A stretch of 64,000 bases of DNA from Agrocybe praecox (Eukaryota > Basidiomycota > Agaricomycetes > Agaricales > Agrocybaceae), in NCBI GenBank assembly GCA_964017145.1, contig OZ024850.1, positions 2,829,618 through 2,893,617 of the forward strand, in the 5' to 3' direction. The position numbers and the translations under genes are program-made. Every line of letters starts with the position of its first letter. The first letter of the stretch is position 1. Below, piece after piece: positions 37,523 through 48,839 of this stretch. The notes below the pieces were generated by a model, which was not told the DNA's origin, did not search any database, and worked only from the letters and a program-made list of their open reading frames with translations.

Positions 37523-38329
37523 TTATGATTTCGGATACGAGAATAACGCAATTTCGAGGACGGCACCTGCTAGCGATCTTTTTGTCTTGGTCAAACCATC
37601 AATATGCTGTGCCGAAGCTGCTTTGACAGTTTCTTCGTCGCGTTTCACGCGTTCTTTGATAATGTTCTGCGATCTAGAGCATCGTAAAGTTGGTCAAATG
37701 TTCTACATAGAAGGCGTACCAGCAGCTTCTCTTGCTCTTGCTGTACTTCTACCCATTTTTTTCGAATATTATCTTCGCAGGCAGCATATTCGAGAACGAA
37801 CGTCGCGTATATGTGGTTTCTATCGGGGGTCCGGAGGGTAAATAGCGCATATATCCACATAATTATGCACCTACATGTCGTTGATTGCGTCTTGGACCTC
37901 CTTGGCTGCTTTCTCGTTCTATATACGCGCGTGTTTACGGTCAAAAATGGGCAAAATAAATAAAATAAGATCGGAACATATGCTGACCACTTGGTCAATC
38001 TGTTTTTGCGCGTGGTCGAGGAATTTTTGCTCCTTCAGGGTTCTTTTCTTGTCAAGCGCAGCTGAAGTGACGTTCAAAAACCGATAATTTCCACAGAGGA
38101 ATATCATTACCCGCATAATGTTTTTCCAGAGTCTCCATTAACCTGATTGATTTTCCCATGCGTAAAATTATATCAAGTTTTCTCTCAGCAGGCAGCAAAG
38201 GCCAATAAAGCAAGCGTACTCTTTCTGGGTCTCATCGCTGCCTGATTGCTGCGATAATGGAAAGTCGAATTCTCCTTCTGACTTTTCGGCAGTTTGTGCA
38301 TGTTTCTGTGGTACCCGTTTGTTCACCAT
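37523..38329 (-). CDS. Small coiled-coil protein of unknown function
   Basis: I do not recognise the family. Six exons (38220-38329, 38111-38142, 37988-38061, 37875-37918, 37720-37819, 37523-37666) join in frame into 168 codons (167 residues). All boundaries are GT/AG. The first 37 residues are polar and probably disordered (MVNKRVPQKHAQTAEKSEG). Then a nearly continuous amphipathic helix follows: LMETLEKHYAALDKKRTLKE, DHAQKQIDQVNEKAAKEVQD, NIRKKWVEVQQEQEKLL and IIKERVKRDEETVKAAS. It ends with a short hydrophobic tail (LAGAVLEIALFSYPKS). No signal peptide was seen. The pattern would suit a subunit of a larger coiled-coil assembly such as a kinetochore, spindle or tethering complex, but that is inference. 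It is convergent with NOP58, about 210 bases away. Confidence 0.65.
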
Positions 38330-39000
38330 GGCGTAAAAGGGGAGAAGAGTGGAAGTAATCAATAAATGATGCCCCCGCCTGATAAGGCAGCTCATGGGCT
38401 ATGTGTGGCGTTGGTGTGTATTGCTATTTGTATCTGTTCGCGTTTGGAATCACCTCTCCGATAATGATTGTCTCTCGCACCAATAATCCTGTTTGTTGAT
38501 TCAGCCAAAATTGTGTTATTTAGGTAACCTTTCTACGGCACATCGTGGCACATTCGTGTTCAGTGATTAGCCGCCGAGGATGACCTCTGGAATTTGAACA
38601 CTTGCGACGTTGCTGAGTGCCCACCAGTGGATTTATATGTGCAGTGAGTTATTTCTATCCAAATATTCATTCGTGCATACCCTTACTCGCTTAATCTATA
38701 GTTGGGTTGAATTCCGAATGGGTAAACTCCATCAAGTTTGAACAACAGACTTCCTTTTCATCATCTCTTCGAGAAGGATGAGGTAAACCAGACATGTACA
38801 TGGTTGGATTCAAATGTAGCGTAAGCATTCCTTTGGTTTGAGCTTGAGTGATGCAATCAGACACTTTCTGCGACATAACCCATTCTTGTGGTTTACCTGT
38901 TTCCCTTGGAATTGATGTTCGACGATACCTCCGAAGTCATGTCAACGAAAACGTAATTCATGTTGCAAGACAGAGCCCAAATTGTATTCACAAAACATAG
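38330..39000. other. Intergenic region
   Basis: These 671 bases lie between two minus-strand genes and contain the coiled-coil gene's promoter and the reductase's 3' flank. A 61-codon minus-strand ORF at 38691-38876 has no recognisable features. Confidence 0.4.
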
Positions 39001-40014
39001 CTATAGGATAAAAGGAATGGCCGCCTTCCTTTCCTTGGGATACGTGCCAGGGAACTTGCTGTGATACCATTTGTGGCCCTTGTATGCGCGTGGTAACATC
39101 AGTAAGAACTCAGTCAAAAGGAATATCCATGGTGGAGAGAGATTAGGGGCAAACTCCTGAGCTGACATATTGATGAGGTCCAAATAAGTCTGGGGGATAA
39201 AGAGAGATGGTATGCTGGTCAACAATGAAAAACCGGAGTGGAAAGGTAACGGGGAAGCTGCTACTGCGAAACCGAACCATTCTACCCATTCGCAAAAATA
39301 GTTGGGGTATGATATTAGACTGTATAGGCCGCCTTGAGGAATGGCGTAATGCTCTCCTTTTCCTTCGGCTTTTCCTTTCCCCTTGCTGTTGGCTTTGCGT
39401 CGGACGTTGAGTAATATTTCGTCATGGTAAACGTTCCCTACAAAGCCTAGAGCCCATATCGCAAGACCCATATAGAAAGTTGGGAGTGATACTCCCTGGA
39501 GATACATTCTTCCGTAAGGCGACGACAGGTAAGATCCCATGAGAGACCCGTTGAGGATGTTAAAGATAATGCCACTGAGTGTGACTATAAGATGTGCTTT
39601 GGAGCGAGAAGGAGTTCGAAGAGGTGATAACACAGCACGATTTGCGTAGTGTATCAAAAATGCTATGGCAAGAATGCCGTGTCGCTCAGTGGGAAGCGGC
39701 AAAGCCGGTGCTTTGACTGTGAGAGGCGACGTGGCGAAGGTGTAAATGAACATGATGGGGGAAACGAGCTCCATGATCATCCAAGCCTTTCGTCCATCAA
39801 CTAAGAGTAAACTGGATTGGTCCTTGGGTGTAAAACGTCCAAATGGTGCATCAATGACAAGAAGAATTGGTGCGATGAGTAGGGAATTAATTGTGAACCA
39901 TTTACGGGCCTCTAAGGAAGAAATCAGGCCAAGTGTACGCATGATAATGATAAGCTTACCATTGTAGTAATATAGGGCTCTCCCGAGGGAGAACATTTTC
40001 GTAGGGTCCATCAT
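39001..40014 (-). CDS. Steroid 5-alpha-reductase (DET2-like) family membrane enzyme
   Basis: This is a single-exon ORF of 337 residues. It is highly hydrophobic with several membrane helices and carries the family C-terminal hallmarks: the NxxNG-type region FNILNGSLMGSYL, then GLAIWALGFVGNVYHDEIL, then IPQGGLYSLISYPNYFCEW with the catalytic-region Asn/Tyr, and a last YHSKFPGTYPKERKAAIPFIL block. These match the 3-oxo-5-alpha-steroid 4-dehydrogenase domain. The DAPFGRFTP and KAWMIMELVSPI motifs are typical of the N-terminal half. Such enzymes reduce a conjugated double bond with NADPH in the ER membrane. In fungi the substrate could be a sterol or lipid intermediate and is not known. The Lys/Gly-rich cytosolic loop (KANSKGKGKAEGKGEHYA) is an insertion-like low-complexity stretch. 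It is divergent from the TMD0-only gene. Confidence 0.85.
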   Translation of the reverse strand: MMDPTKMFSLGRALYYYNGKLIIIMRTLGLISSLEARKWFTINSLLIAPILLVIDAPFGRFTPKDQSSLLLVDGRKAWMIMELVSPIMFIYTFATSPLTVKAPALPLPTERHGILAIAFLIHYANRAVLSPLRTPSRSKAHLIVTLSGIIFNILNGSLMGSYLSSPYGRMYLQGVSLPTFYMGLAIWALGFVGNVYHDEILLNVRRKANSKGKGKAEGKGEHYAIPQGGLYSLISYPNYFCEWVEWFGFAVAASPLPFHSGFSLLTSIPSLFIPQTYLDLINMSAQEFAPNLSPPWIFLLTEFLLMLPRAYKGHKWYHSKFPGTYPKERKAAIPFIL

Positions 40015-40510
40015 CTCCGACGGGCGTCTATGTAATTACTGAAAAGGAAGAGGAGGAAATGGACTTGTCGAATCTCGATTGATCCGACGTATTCTTTATT
40101 TGTTCCTAATTGTCCTTGGTTTACACTAGCAAACAAATCCACGTGTTCAGCAATCAGGAATCATTAATCAGAACGCGTCGTCACGTCCGTCCACAATGAT
40201 TCTTTCTTTTTGACAAATTACAATGTCAAGAGTCAATTAAGAGCCAAGATTCGCTGAGCTTGCTATATCACCCTAAACTCGACAATTTTCAGAAATAATG
40301 AGGCTCGTCGGAACTCAGCATTCAACGTTTAACGGTCATATCGTGGCACCCGAGGCTCACCCGACTTTCTCTCGTACACTTACTCCATTGAAAAGTAGGT
40401 GTCACCAGTGAACACCTTCTTTGCATTGAATTTTATAAATAATATTGATATATTTGATAGTTTCAATTTGAACATTATCGGGTTGCTAGGACCATTGGGT
40501 CAAATTGCAG
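40015..40510. promoter_or_regulatory. Divergent intergenic region reductase / TMD0-only gene
   Basis: These 496 bases between two start codons probably include both promoters. No recognisable control element was found. Confidence 0.4.
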
Positions 40511-41318
40511 ATGAATGCCCACGAAAATGGTATAAGAAGGCCATTGCTGGGCCGCTGGCAGTGGACTCGGTTCCAACCAGAGAGTGCGAGCTCCTCACAG
40601 GCGACCATGGGTTGTCCCAGTCATCTTTACCAGTAAGTGCATATCCTAATACTATTCCATACATTCCGATTTATTTTTCTCCAGAGTCGACGCTCAACTC
40701 CTGCCGTTTGCCTTCACGTGTCTGTCCGCGTTCCTGCTGGCTTTAGTGCATGTACATAAGCATTTATTCCAGCGCGGTCGCATTCAGCAGTCTTTCACTC
40801 CTGGAACTACGCCTGCCTCCTCCAAGTTGACCATATTACGAGCCCACATTCGTCAATACGGCGGAAAGAGAGCCTTCGGGCTGATATTTATGCGTGCTTT
40901 AGGACTTGCATTCCTAGCATATATATCCACGAATTGTTCCACCGAGGAGTATTTGAACCTTTCGCGTTCTCAAAGTGTTTGCGGTACATCCCTGGCCATG
41001 GTGAGTCTCGCTGAATTTTCCGTTTACCCAACAGTATTCATAACAAATTTTATATAGGCATATTCCTCTATGTTGACAATAGTTTCACTATACTCGCGAT
41101 TGTGGTATCGTGCATTGACCAGACATGTTTTGACTATCTCATGGGTCTCAATAGGCGTCTGCGCTTATCACTCTATGTGGCCTACTACAGCACAAGTTTT
41201 ATCAGATAGGCGTGATTTGCGGGAGATGGCAATCCTTTTCTCCGTTTGCATTGCTTCTCCTCTGCTTGTCAACATTATGGGACCCCCTGTCTTGCCTTTG
41301 AAACAAAAGAGCAATTAA
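40511..41318 (+). CDS. Stand-alone ABCC TMD0-like five-helix membrane protein
   Basis: Three exons (40511-40632, 40685-41000, 41058-41318) give 233 codons in frame (232 residues). After a polar N-terminus there are five hydrophobic segments, centred on LLPFAFTCLSAFLLALVHV, FGLIFMRALGLAFLAYIS, SVCGTSLAMAYSSMLTIVS, LTISWVSIGVCAYHSMW and AILFSVCIASPLLVNIM. Order, spacing and motifs match TMD0 of neighbouring ABC transporters A, B and C; for instance the VCAYHSMWPTTAQVLSD stretch aligns with [17 protein letters not shown] of C. The reading frame stops (VLPLKQKSN) right where the first three exons of A and B end in VxPK, so the transporter core is absent. Splice sites and frame are clean. It could be an expressed accessory subunit or regulator, or a truncated duplicate under decay. 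Transporter C starts 540 bases downstream on the same strand. Confidence 0.7.
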
Positions 41319-41858
41319 TAGAGTTACTCGGTGGTGAAGGGTGGTGATCGATGATACCGGTGAATCATGATGTCTATTGGGAACTAAAAACAACTTTTAA
41401 TAAATACGGTTGAAATAAGGATACTGTCTATGCAAGACTTGTCACTCGCGATGACTTCACTATGTGCACCCAAATTTTGATTCTGGACTACACATTGAAC
41501 AAATCTTCAAACAACCGCGTCAACATATGCGTAACTTGGACCCCTAGAGCGGCAATCTTAAGCCGAATCTCCGCTGGTCAACTCAGCCCAGTCACGACTA
41601 CTATAATTTTACTAACCTTGTTCCAATTTCGTAAATGCTTGGCAATCATGAGGAGCACCGACAGGCACCGACCGGAGGAATCATAAGCAAGCATGTGGAA
41701 GTATGTATGTTCTTTATTTGTCGGAACCTTCGGTACTTCCTATGACTCGTGCGTTAAATTTATACATCCCTAGTTTTTGATGGAATCACACGCGTAAATG
41801 AGCTATAAGAACGCCCTCTGGCGTCCAGGTTCACTCTGGTTCAATCTGTTCTGTTACG
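41319..41858. promoter_or_regulatory. Intergenic region between TMD0-only gene and transporter C
   Basis: These 540 bases contain no recognisable remnant of a transporter core. A 74-codon plus-strand ORF at 41462-41686 shows no homology. The promoter of C is expected at the right end. Confidence 0.4.
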
Positions 41859-44800
41859 ATGCACTCATTTGCGCTCACGGAAGATGCCATACGGTCAGCT
41901 CATGACAAAACAAACTTACTATGGAGTTTTTACCAACTCGTTATTTAGGTTTGACGAACGTTTGCTGTCGGTGGCATCCACTTGCCTCTCAATCGGTGTT
42001 TTCGTCGTTTCAATTTTGAACGCGTATATCCGTCGAAGTGGAAGACAGACGATTGAAGCAGAAAATACGCATAATCCAAATGTGCAAGGAAGAATCAATG
42101 GACACATACGGTCTTTTGGAGGATATACGATCTTTGCCTTCATGACGACACGTTTTGCTGGAGCTGCACTGTTAGCATACTTATCGATGATAATCCCAGT
42201 CAACGGTTGTCAAAGTATTCCGTGGCTAGGTCAGGGAATCGTTTGCTTGGAAAGTGCTTTATCTGTTACTGCTGTAAGTCGAATATCTCACTCTAAAACC
42301 TGTCTAATTCCAACCCGCCTTCATGTAGTGTTACTGCTCGACATTAGCTTTCGTATCTCTACTATCGAAGACATGGGAGCGCGCATTGACTTTCCATGTT
42401 ACCCTGCTGTCACTGGTCAGCTTGGGCATCTATACTTACAGAGATTTATGGCCGCTTGCTACATACGACTTGCAACCAGCTGACCTATCGGAAGGAAATA
42501 TTCTGTGGACAAAAATCGCTTTACTCTTTGTGATAGCAGTCATCATACCTCTATTGATTCCGAATCGCTACGTCCCAGTTGATCCCAAGAATCCTATGAT
42601 TGTTCTCGATCCTCAGCAGACTGCTTCATGGCTATCACGGCGCACCTATACCTATATTGACGCTATCATCGCTGCAGCTTACAAGGTTTCCCATCTCAAA
42701 GTTGACCAACTTCCCCCACTCCCCGACACCGAGTACGCTGCTTATCAGTGCGGCACATCATTTACTGTGAGTTTTGTACCGAATTCTTTTTATGCTGAAT
42801 TTCATTAAGGTACCTTAATAGCATCTCGATCCGTATCTGAGCGCCAAACGGCGTCATCTATTCTTTGGCTTACTGTACCATTTCCGTGCGTCATAAAGTA
42901 TATTTCGTCGTGGTATTATCTTTATCCTGAACTAATCATCAGGTTGGGAATATTTCGTCATTGCCCTAAATCTCATCGGAACTGCGATAACCACATTTTC
43001 AGGACCGATTGCCCTCAAGCAAATTCTAGGGTACATACAAACACATTTGCTCGGCCTATTTTTTAATATCTGACCACGTAAAAAAGATACATCGAGACGG
43101 AAGGGCAAGGAGCTATAATCAAACCTTGGTTTTGGATTGGTTTACTGCTATGCGGACCTTTGCTGACCTCCGTATTTCTACACTGGAATCTATACCTCTC
43201 AACGGTCGTGCTTGTGCGTCTCCAAACAGTACTTACCCAACTAGTCTTCGACCACAGTCTCCGCATAAGACTCAAAGCCGAGGCACCTTCATCTTCACCT
43301 TCCTCTCAAGTTTCTGAACCTCTATCATCCTCACCGACAACCTTGTCTCCCAATATCGAAGAGGATAGGGAATCTATACGCGAAGAGACTGAGTCGCAGA
43401 CCACGAGGCAAACAACTACGGTTGCAGCCTCTGAAAGCAGCAGCCAGCATGATGAATCATTGGCAGACGCATCGAAAAGTAAGAAGAAAGCGGGAGATGT
43501 CATTCAAACGCCCGTCGAACCCAGTCCGAAGCATGGCGGAGATGCAGAAAACATGATAGGAAGGATCAACAACCTGGTGACGAGCGACGTTTATAACGTA
43601 GGAGAAGGAAATGAATTCCTTAATCTGTGTAGGTCCAGTATCAATGAAACCGGTATCGTTATCCTTACTCATTTTCCCAGTCCTTGTTGTCCCGATGCAA
43701 ATCACGTTGTCAATTGTATTTCTGTACCAGGTACTTGGCTGGAGGTAATGCGTTTGCGTGCGTTTTGCGTTCTCCACTCGTTGACCATTCAATAGTGCCT
43801 TAGTCGGTCTCTTGTCATTAGTTCTGTTGAGTCCCATTCCTGGCTTCATTGCCAAGAAGACAGAAAACGCAGAAGGGACGAAGATGAAAAAGGTGACCTT
43901 TTAAATTCACGGATACGCAGCAAACTTCTGACGGCGTTAAAGACGGATGGCAGAGTACAAACCATAACGGAAACAATTAGTGTTATTCGTATGATAAAGC
44001 TCTTCGGATGGGAAGGTAAGATGTCCCAAAGAGTTACCGACAAGAGAGAAGAAGAGCTACGATGGATCTGGAAAGTCAAGGTGAACTATACGTGTTTGGC
44101 CTGTTCAGCTCATATCAATTGACATTCAATAAAAAATCCAGGTCCTGCGACTGATGAGCGGAGTTCTGAAGTAGGGGAATTGTATTCCTCCGCAATTGAC
44201 GAATGATTGAGTGCTGATAAAACCATAGCTTCTTCATCCCCACGATGGCCATGGTAGTCACATACGCTGCATATACAGTCATTATGAAGCAAGACCTTAC
44301 TGGTTTGTTGGGTTTAAAATCTTAATCCTTGTTCAGGAACTTTATTAATGTTCGCGATACTTCTTTTCAGCGTCCAAAATATTCTCAAGCATGGCTGTAT
44401 TCTTCATACTTCGAGACCAGATACATAGAGTGTCATGGGAATTAGTCTTACTTATTCAAGGTGAGAAAGAACATATCCTTACGACCTCACTGGCAGGATA
44501 CTAATCTACGATGCTTCACATCATGACAGCCAAGGTGTCTTTGGACCGGCTTGATCGTTTCCTTCACGATACAGAAGTCCTTGATCGATATGTGGCTCCG
44601 GATAAAACAGCATCTATACCTCTCGATTTACCTCCTCAAGGCCTTCATCCGGGAGAAAATCGGATAGGGTTCAGCAACGCTGCATTTGCCTGGTCTGCCG
44701 ACGACGTGGACGGCTCGCTCACGCCTTCCAGTCGAAATTTCAGACTTCGCATCGAGGATGAATTATTCTTCAGACGGAACTGTATAAACATGATTGTCGG

Positions 44801-47800
44801 GCCTACGTGAGTGGGTCGTGCACTTGTACAGTCCTGAGATATCTGAGCTTGTTCGAATTCGGTTTAGTGGATCTGGAAAGACATCGATACTCATGGCGCT
44901 ACTCGGTGTGTGGCATAGAATCTCCTCCACATCATTTCATTAACACGTTCGGCAGGCGAGATGCACTTTGTACCGTCACAGGCCAACTCATGGCACAATC
45001 TCCCTCGGGACGGGGGCGTCGCATATGCCGCACAGGAGTCTTGGGTTCAGAGCTCTACAATACGAGAGAATATTGTGTTCGGTTCGCTATACGATGAGAC
45101 TCGCTATAAGAAAGGTATTTTTAAATTGCGCGTGAGCCTGGATTGAAATCTAATCAGAAACCAGTCATAAAGCAGTGTGCGCTCGAGCATGATCTGGAGC
45201 TTTTTGATGCAGGAGATCAAACCGAAGTCGGAGAAAGAGGTTTGACACTTAGGTGCTGTTTATTTGAAAAGTCTTGACGCAAAAACTGGCTGAAAAGTTA
45301 AATTTGGTTCAGTGGGGGCCAGAAAGTATGTGTTATACGTTTGCTTGATTCGTAAATATTTATCCACGATCTACATTCAGGCTCGTGTCACTCTTGCAAG
45401 AGCGATTTATTCCACAGCGGAAATTATTCTGCTCGACGATGTCCTTGCTGCTCTCGACGTGCATACGTAAGTCTGGCCAACATACTGTTTAGTTATTTAA
45501 TAATCGAATCTGTCATAAGGTCCTCCTGGATAGTAGAGAAATGCTTTCGCGGAGATCTTGTCAAGGGTCGAACCGTTGTCATTGTCGTACGTTTTCATAT
45601 TACAATTCACGCTTCTCCATCTGATCCTCGATACAGACCCATAATATTGCACTACTTGGCCCAGTAGCAGGCTTTGTTGTTTCTCTCGATGCCGATGGTA
45701 CTATCAAAAGTCAAGGAACGGAGGTCAACAATATCATACAGCAAGACTCTCACCTTACAGCAGAGCTAGAGCAAGACAAAAATGCGATTGCATCGAGTAA
45801 AACAGATGAAGGGGCGGACGAACTGGCCCAACCCCCAAAGTCAAGCGACGGTAAATTGGTCGTCGCGGAGGAGATTTCCCAAGGCCATGTCACCTGGAAA
45901 TCAATGAGTTTATTGATTTCGGCCATGGGAGGAGGTCACCCGATGCTGTTCTTTGCCATATGGATATTCGCAGAAGTGGCCTCAGAAATGGCGTTCGTTG
46001 GTCAATCTTGGTTCTTGGGAATTTGGGGTCATCAATACGAAATACATGCTCCATCGGACGTTAGACTGACATAGTGAGTACAATTACGACGCACCACGGC
46101 AGAAGTCTTACTAACAATATTGAAGCTACCTCTCGATACTCACCGCGATCATCACAGCAGCCATAGCGATATATGGGGCAGCCAATATTTTTTTCAACTA
46201 TCGTGCCATAGCTGCGTCAAAGGTTATTCATCGCCAATTGGTCGAATCCGTCTTTACAAGTACCTTTAGATGGCTCGACGAAACTCCGACGGCTCGTATA
46301 ATTGCAAGATGCACTCAGGATGTGCGCAGCATCGACGGCCCGCTCCCTCAGAATTTCTACTGGGTCGTTAATCAATCTACTGGAGTTTTCGTCAGGTTGT
46401 GCGCAGTTGTGATAGTTACGCCTATGTTCCTGGTCCCCGGTATCTTTGTGGCTCTGACTGGTGCGGTGTTGGGGAGTGTATATCTTAGAGCCCAGCTTTC
46501 GCTCAAAAGAGAACTAAGGTATGGCGTGCTGTTCTAAAACCAAGGCTTTCTCGAACATCTCTCTAGCAATGCTCGATCCCCGCTACTGGCTCATTTCAAT
46601 GCATCGATACATGGTCTCGGTGAGTATTATTACCATTCATTACTTTTACTACATAAGATTCATCCCGTCCAATCTGTCGCATGTCTTTAGTCTCAGTACG
46701 GGCGTATGGAGCGCAAAAGGCTTTCAAACAAGAGTCATTGAAGCGCATAGATCAGTATTCACGGATCGCTCGTACATCATGGAACGTTAATCGATGGGTC
46801 GGCGTTCGCATGGAATTTCTAGGAGCCTTCTTCACTGCAGCTCTCGCATGGTACCAAGTTTATGGTCAAAAGGTTAGCGCGTCAAACATAGGTTTCTCTC
46901 TTAATATGGCCATGGCATTTTGTTCCTTCATATTTTGGACAATTCGTGTCTTCAACGCCCTCGAAGTAGAAGCAAATAGGTAACATGGCGGTGCTTTCTG
47001 GAGGCACCGTACCTATGACTGATCTTCTTTTATCACGCAGCTTGGAGCGAGTCCAACACTATCTAGATATTGAACACGAGCCAAAAGCGACAGAGACGGG
47101 TAAACCGCCCGCAGCCTGGCCTACTAGTGGGGACCTCAGAGTCGAAAACCTGTCTGCACGCTACTCAAAGGCAAGGACAGTAACGGATTCCACTCTTCAA
47201 ATCTTACTCACCGACAATGATTGCAGTCTGGCCCCAAAATTTTGCATGACATATCCTTCCGTATAAGATCAGGAGAGCGTGTCGGAATTGGTAGGTCATC
47301 TAATAAGCATGCGTAGCTGACAGTGCATACATTGATGTTTTGTGCACAGTTGGCAGAACTGGAAGCGGAAAAGTATGTGCATTAGACCGCGACAATTCTT
47401 CTCAGCTAACAAATAGTATAGAGCAGTCTAACTCTCGCTTTATTAAGATGCATCATTACCGATGGCTCTGTATATTTCGATGGCTTGCGGACTGATGACG
47501 TTAATTTAGATGCGTTACGTTCCAGTATAACAATCATTCCTCAAATGGTGCGTAAATTTATTTTTATTTCAATACTGAAAAATCTAATGAATCTTGTAAC
47601 GGGTTTTTAGCCGGAGCTCATAAGTGGTAAGCACAGCGACTGAAGGGGTTTTTAACTTCCTGACTTCCTGACCATCGAGAAATGTGTAGGCACGCTCCGA
47701 CAAAACCTCGATCCATTTGATCAAAACGACGATTCGACATTGAATGACGCGCTCAGATCTGCCGGGTTATTTTCGTTGCAACAAGAATTAGGCGAATCGC

Positions 47801-48415
47801 GCCTTACGTTGGACAGCAAAATATCTGGAGGGGGAGGAAACCTTTCCGTTGGTCAAAGGCAAATCATCGCGCTTGCTCGGGCTATGGTCCGCGGAAGTAA
47901 ATTGTTGATTTTGGATGAAGGTTCGTAACAATTTATAAAAAGATGGACAAGATCTCATGATTTCATTATACACAGCTACATCTGCTATCGGTGTGTATTG
48001 CTGTAGCTTCACAAATCGTAACAGGACACCATCTAACTTGTTTTGTTTAGACTATAAAACGGATGCTGTGATTCAAAGTACTCTTCGGCATGAATTAAGC
48101 GCCGACGTTACGGTAATTACAATTGCTCACCGATTGCAAACAATCATGGACGCCGACAAAATTGTGAGTTGAGTCTGCTTAAGCAGCTTTATTGCGAGTT
48201 ATGACCTACGTTAATAAATCAGATGGTTCTCGACAACGGACGAATTGTTAGTACTATGTGTTTATTTTGCTCTTCTCTGGGTACTCAACGTTTTCTTTCA
48301 TTAGGCCGAGTTTGATAGTCCACAAGTTTTATTGAGAAAGAGTCAAGGGGTATTGAGGTCTCTAGTAGACGAAAGTGGTGACAAGGATGCTCTTTTTGAG
48401 CTTGCCAGGGCATAA
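41859..48415 (+). CDS. ABCC (MRP-type) ABC transporter C
   Basis: This is a complete MRP-class transporter, more diverged than A and B are from each other. The start at 41859 gives a 35-nt exon ([12 protein letters not shown]) spliced through a 52-base intron into the first TMD0 helix. TMD0 ends [12 protein letters not shown]1 has [29 protein letters not shown] and IKLFGWEGK. Between the first two of these lies a long Ser/Thr/Glu-rich insert of about 90 residues, absent from A and B. NBD1 shows [18 protein letters not shown] and [12 protein letters not shown], with the degenerate Asp typical of ABCC. NBD2 shows GRTGSGK, LSVGQ, LLILDE, ATSAID and IAHRL. It ends LFELARA. Substrate unknown; expected location is plasma or vacuolar membrane. 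Exon splits at Walker A, LSGGQ and ATSAI are shared with A and B, which supports common descent. Confidence 0.87.
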
Positions 48416-48839
48416 AAGTCGTCGTTGGTTAGCATTCACATAACTACGATCTTCTGTTCCGTCTCTAGGGGTCAAATAATCATGAGCTATATTTATCTAT
48501 ACGTTCTTCCAACACAAAATGATGCGAACCTTCCCTATTCAGAAATAAATTCTGAATTGGGTCAGATTCCCTTGCCGTTGCATACAATCCCTATTATACA
48601 TAAACTACCGCCATGAATTTGAAGTATTTTTAGATTGCGTTTCACGAACATGAAACAATCGTTCGCAGCAAGTCTTTGTCTGCCGAGCAATGCCGGTTTT
48701 GGTAATTCCATTCTAAGTTAGCATTATTCATTATTTTCCAATAATTATCTCGGATAAAACCTTGCACGTGACATAAAGAAAACTCTTCCTCATCGTTATC
48801 CAGCGTCCACTACGGTGTTCACCCAAAACGTAACGAAAA
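48416..48839. other. Intergenic region transporter C / eIF3i
   Basis: These 424 bases hold the C 3' flank and the eIF3i promoter. No gene was found. Confidence 0.4.
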
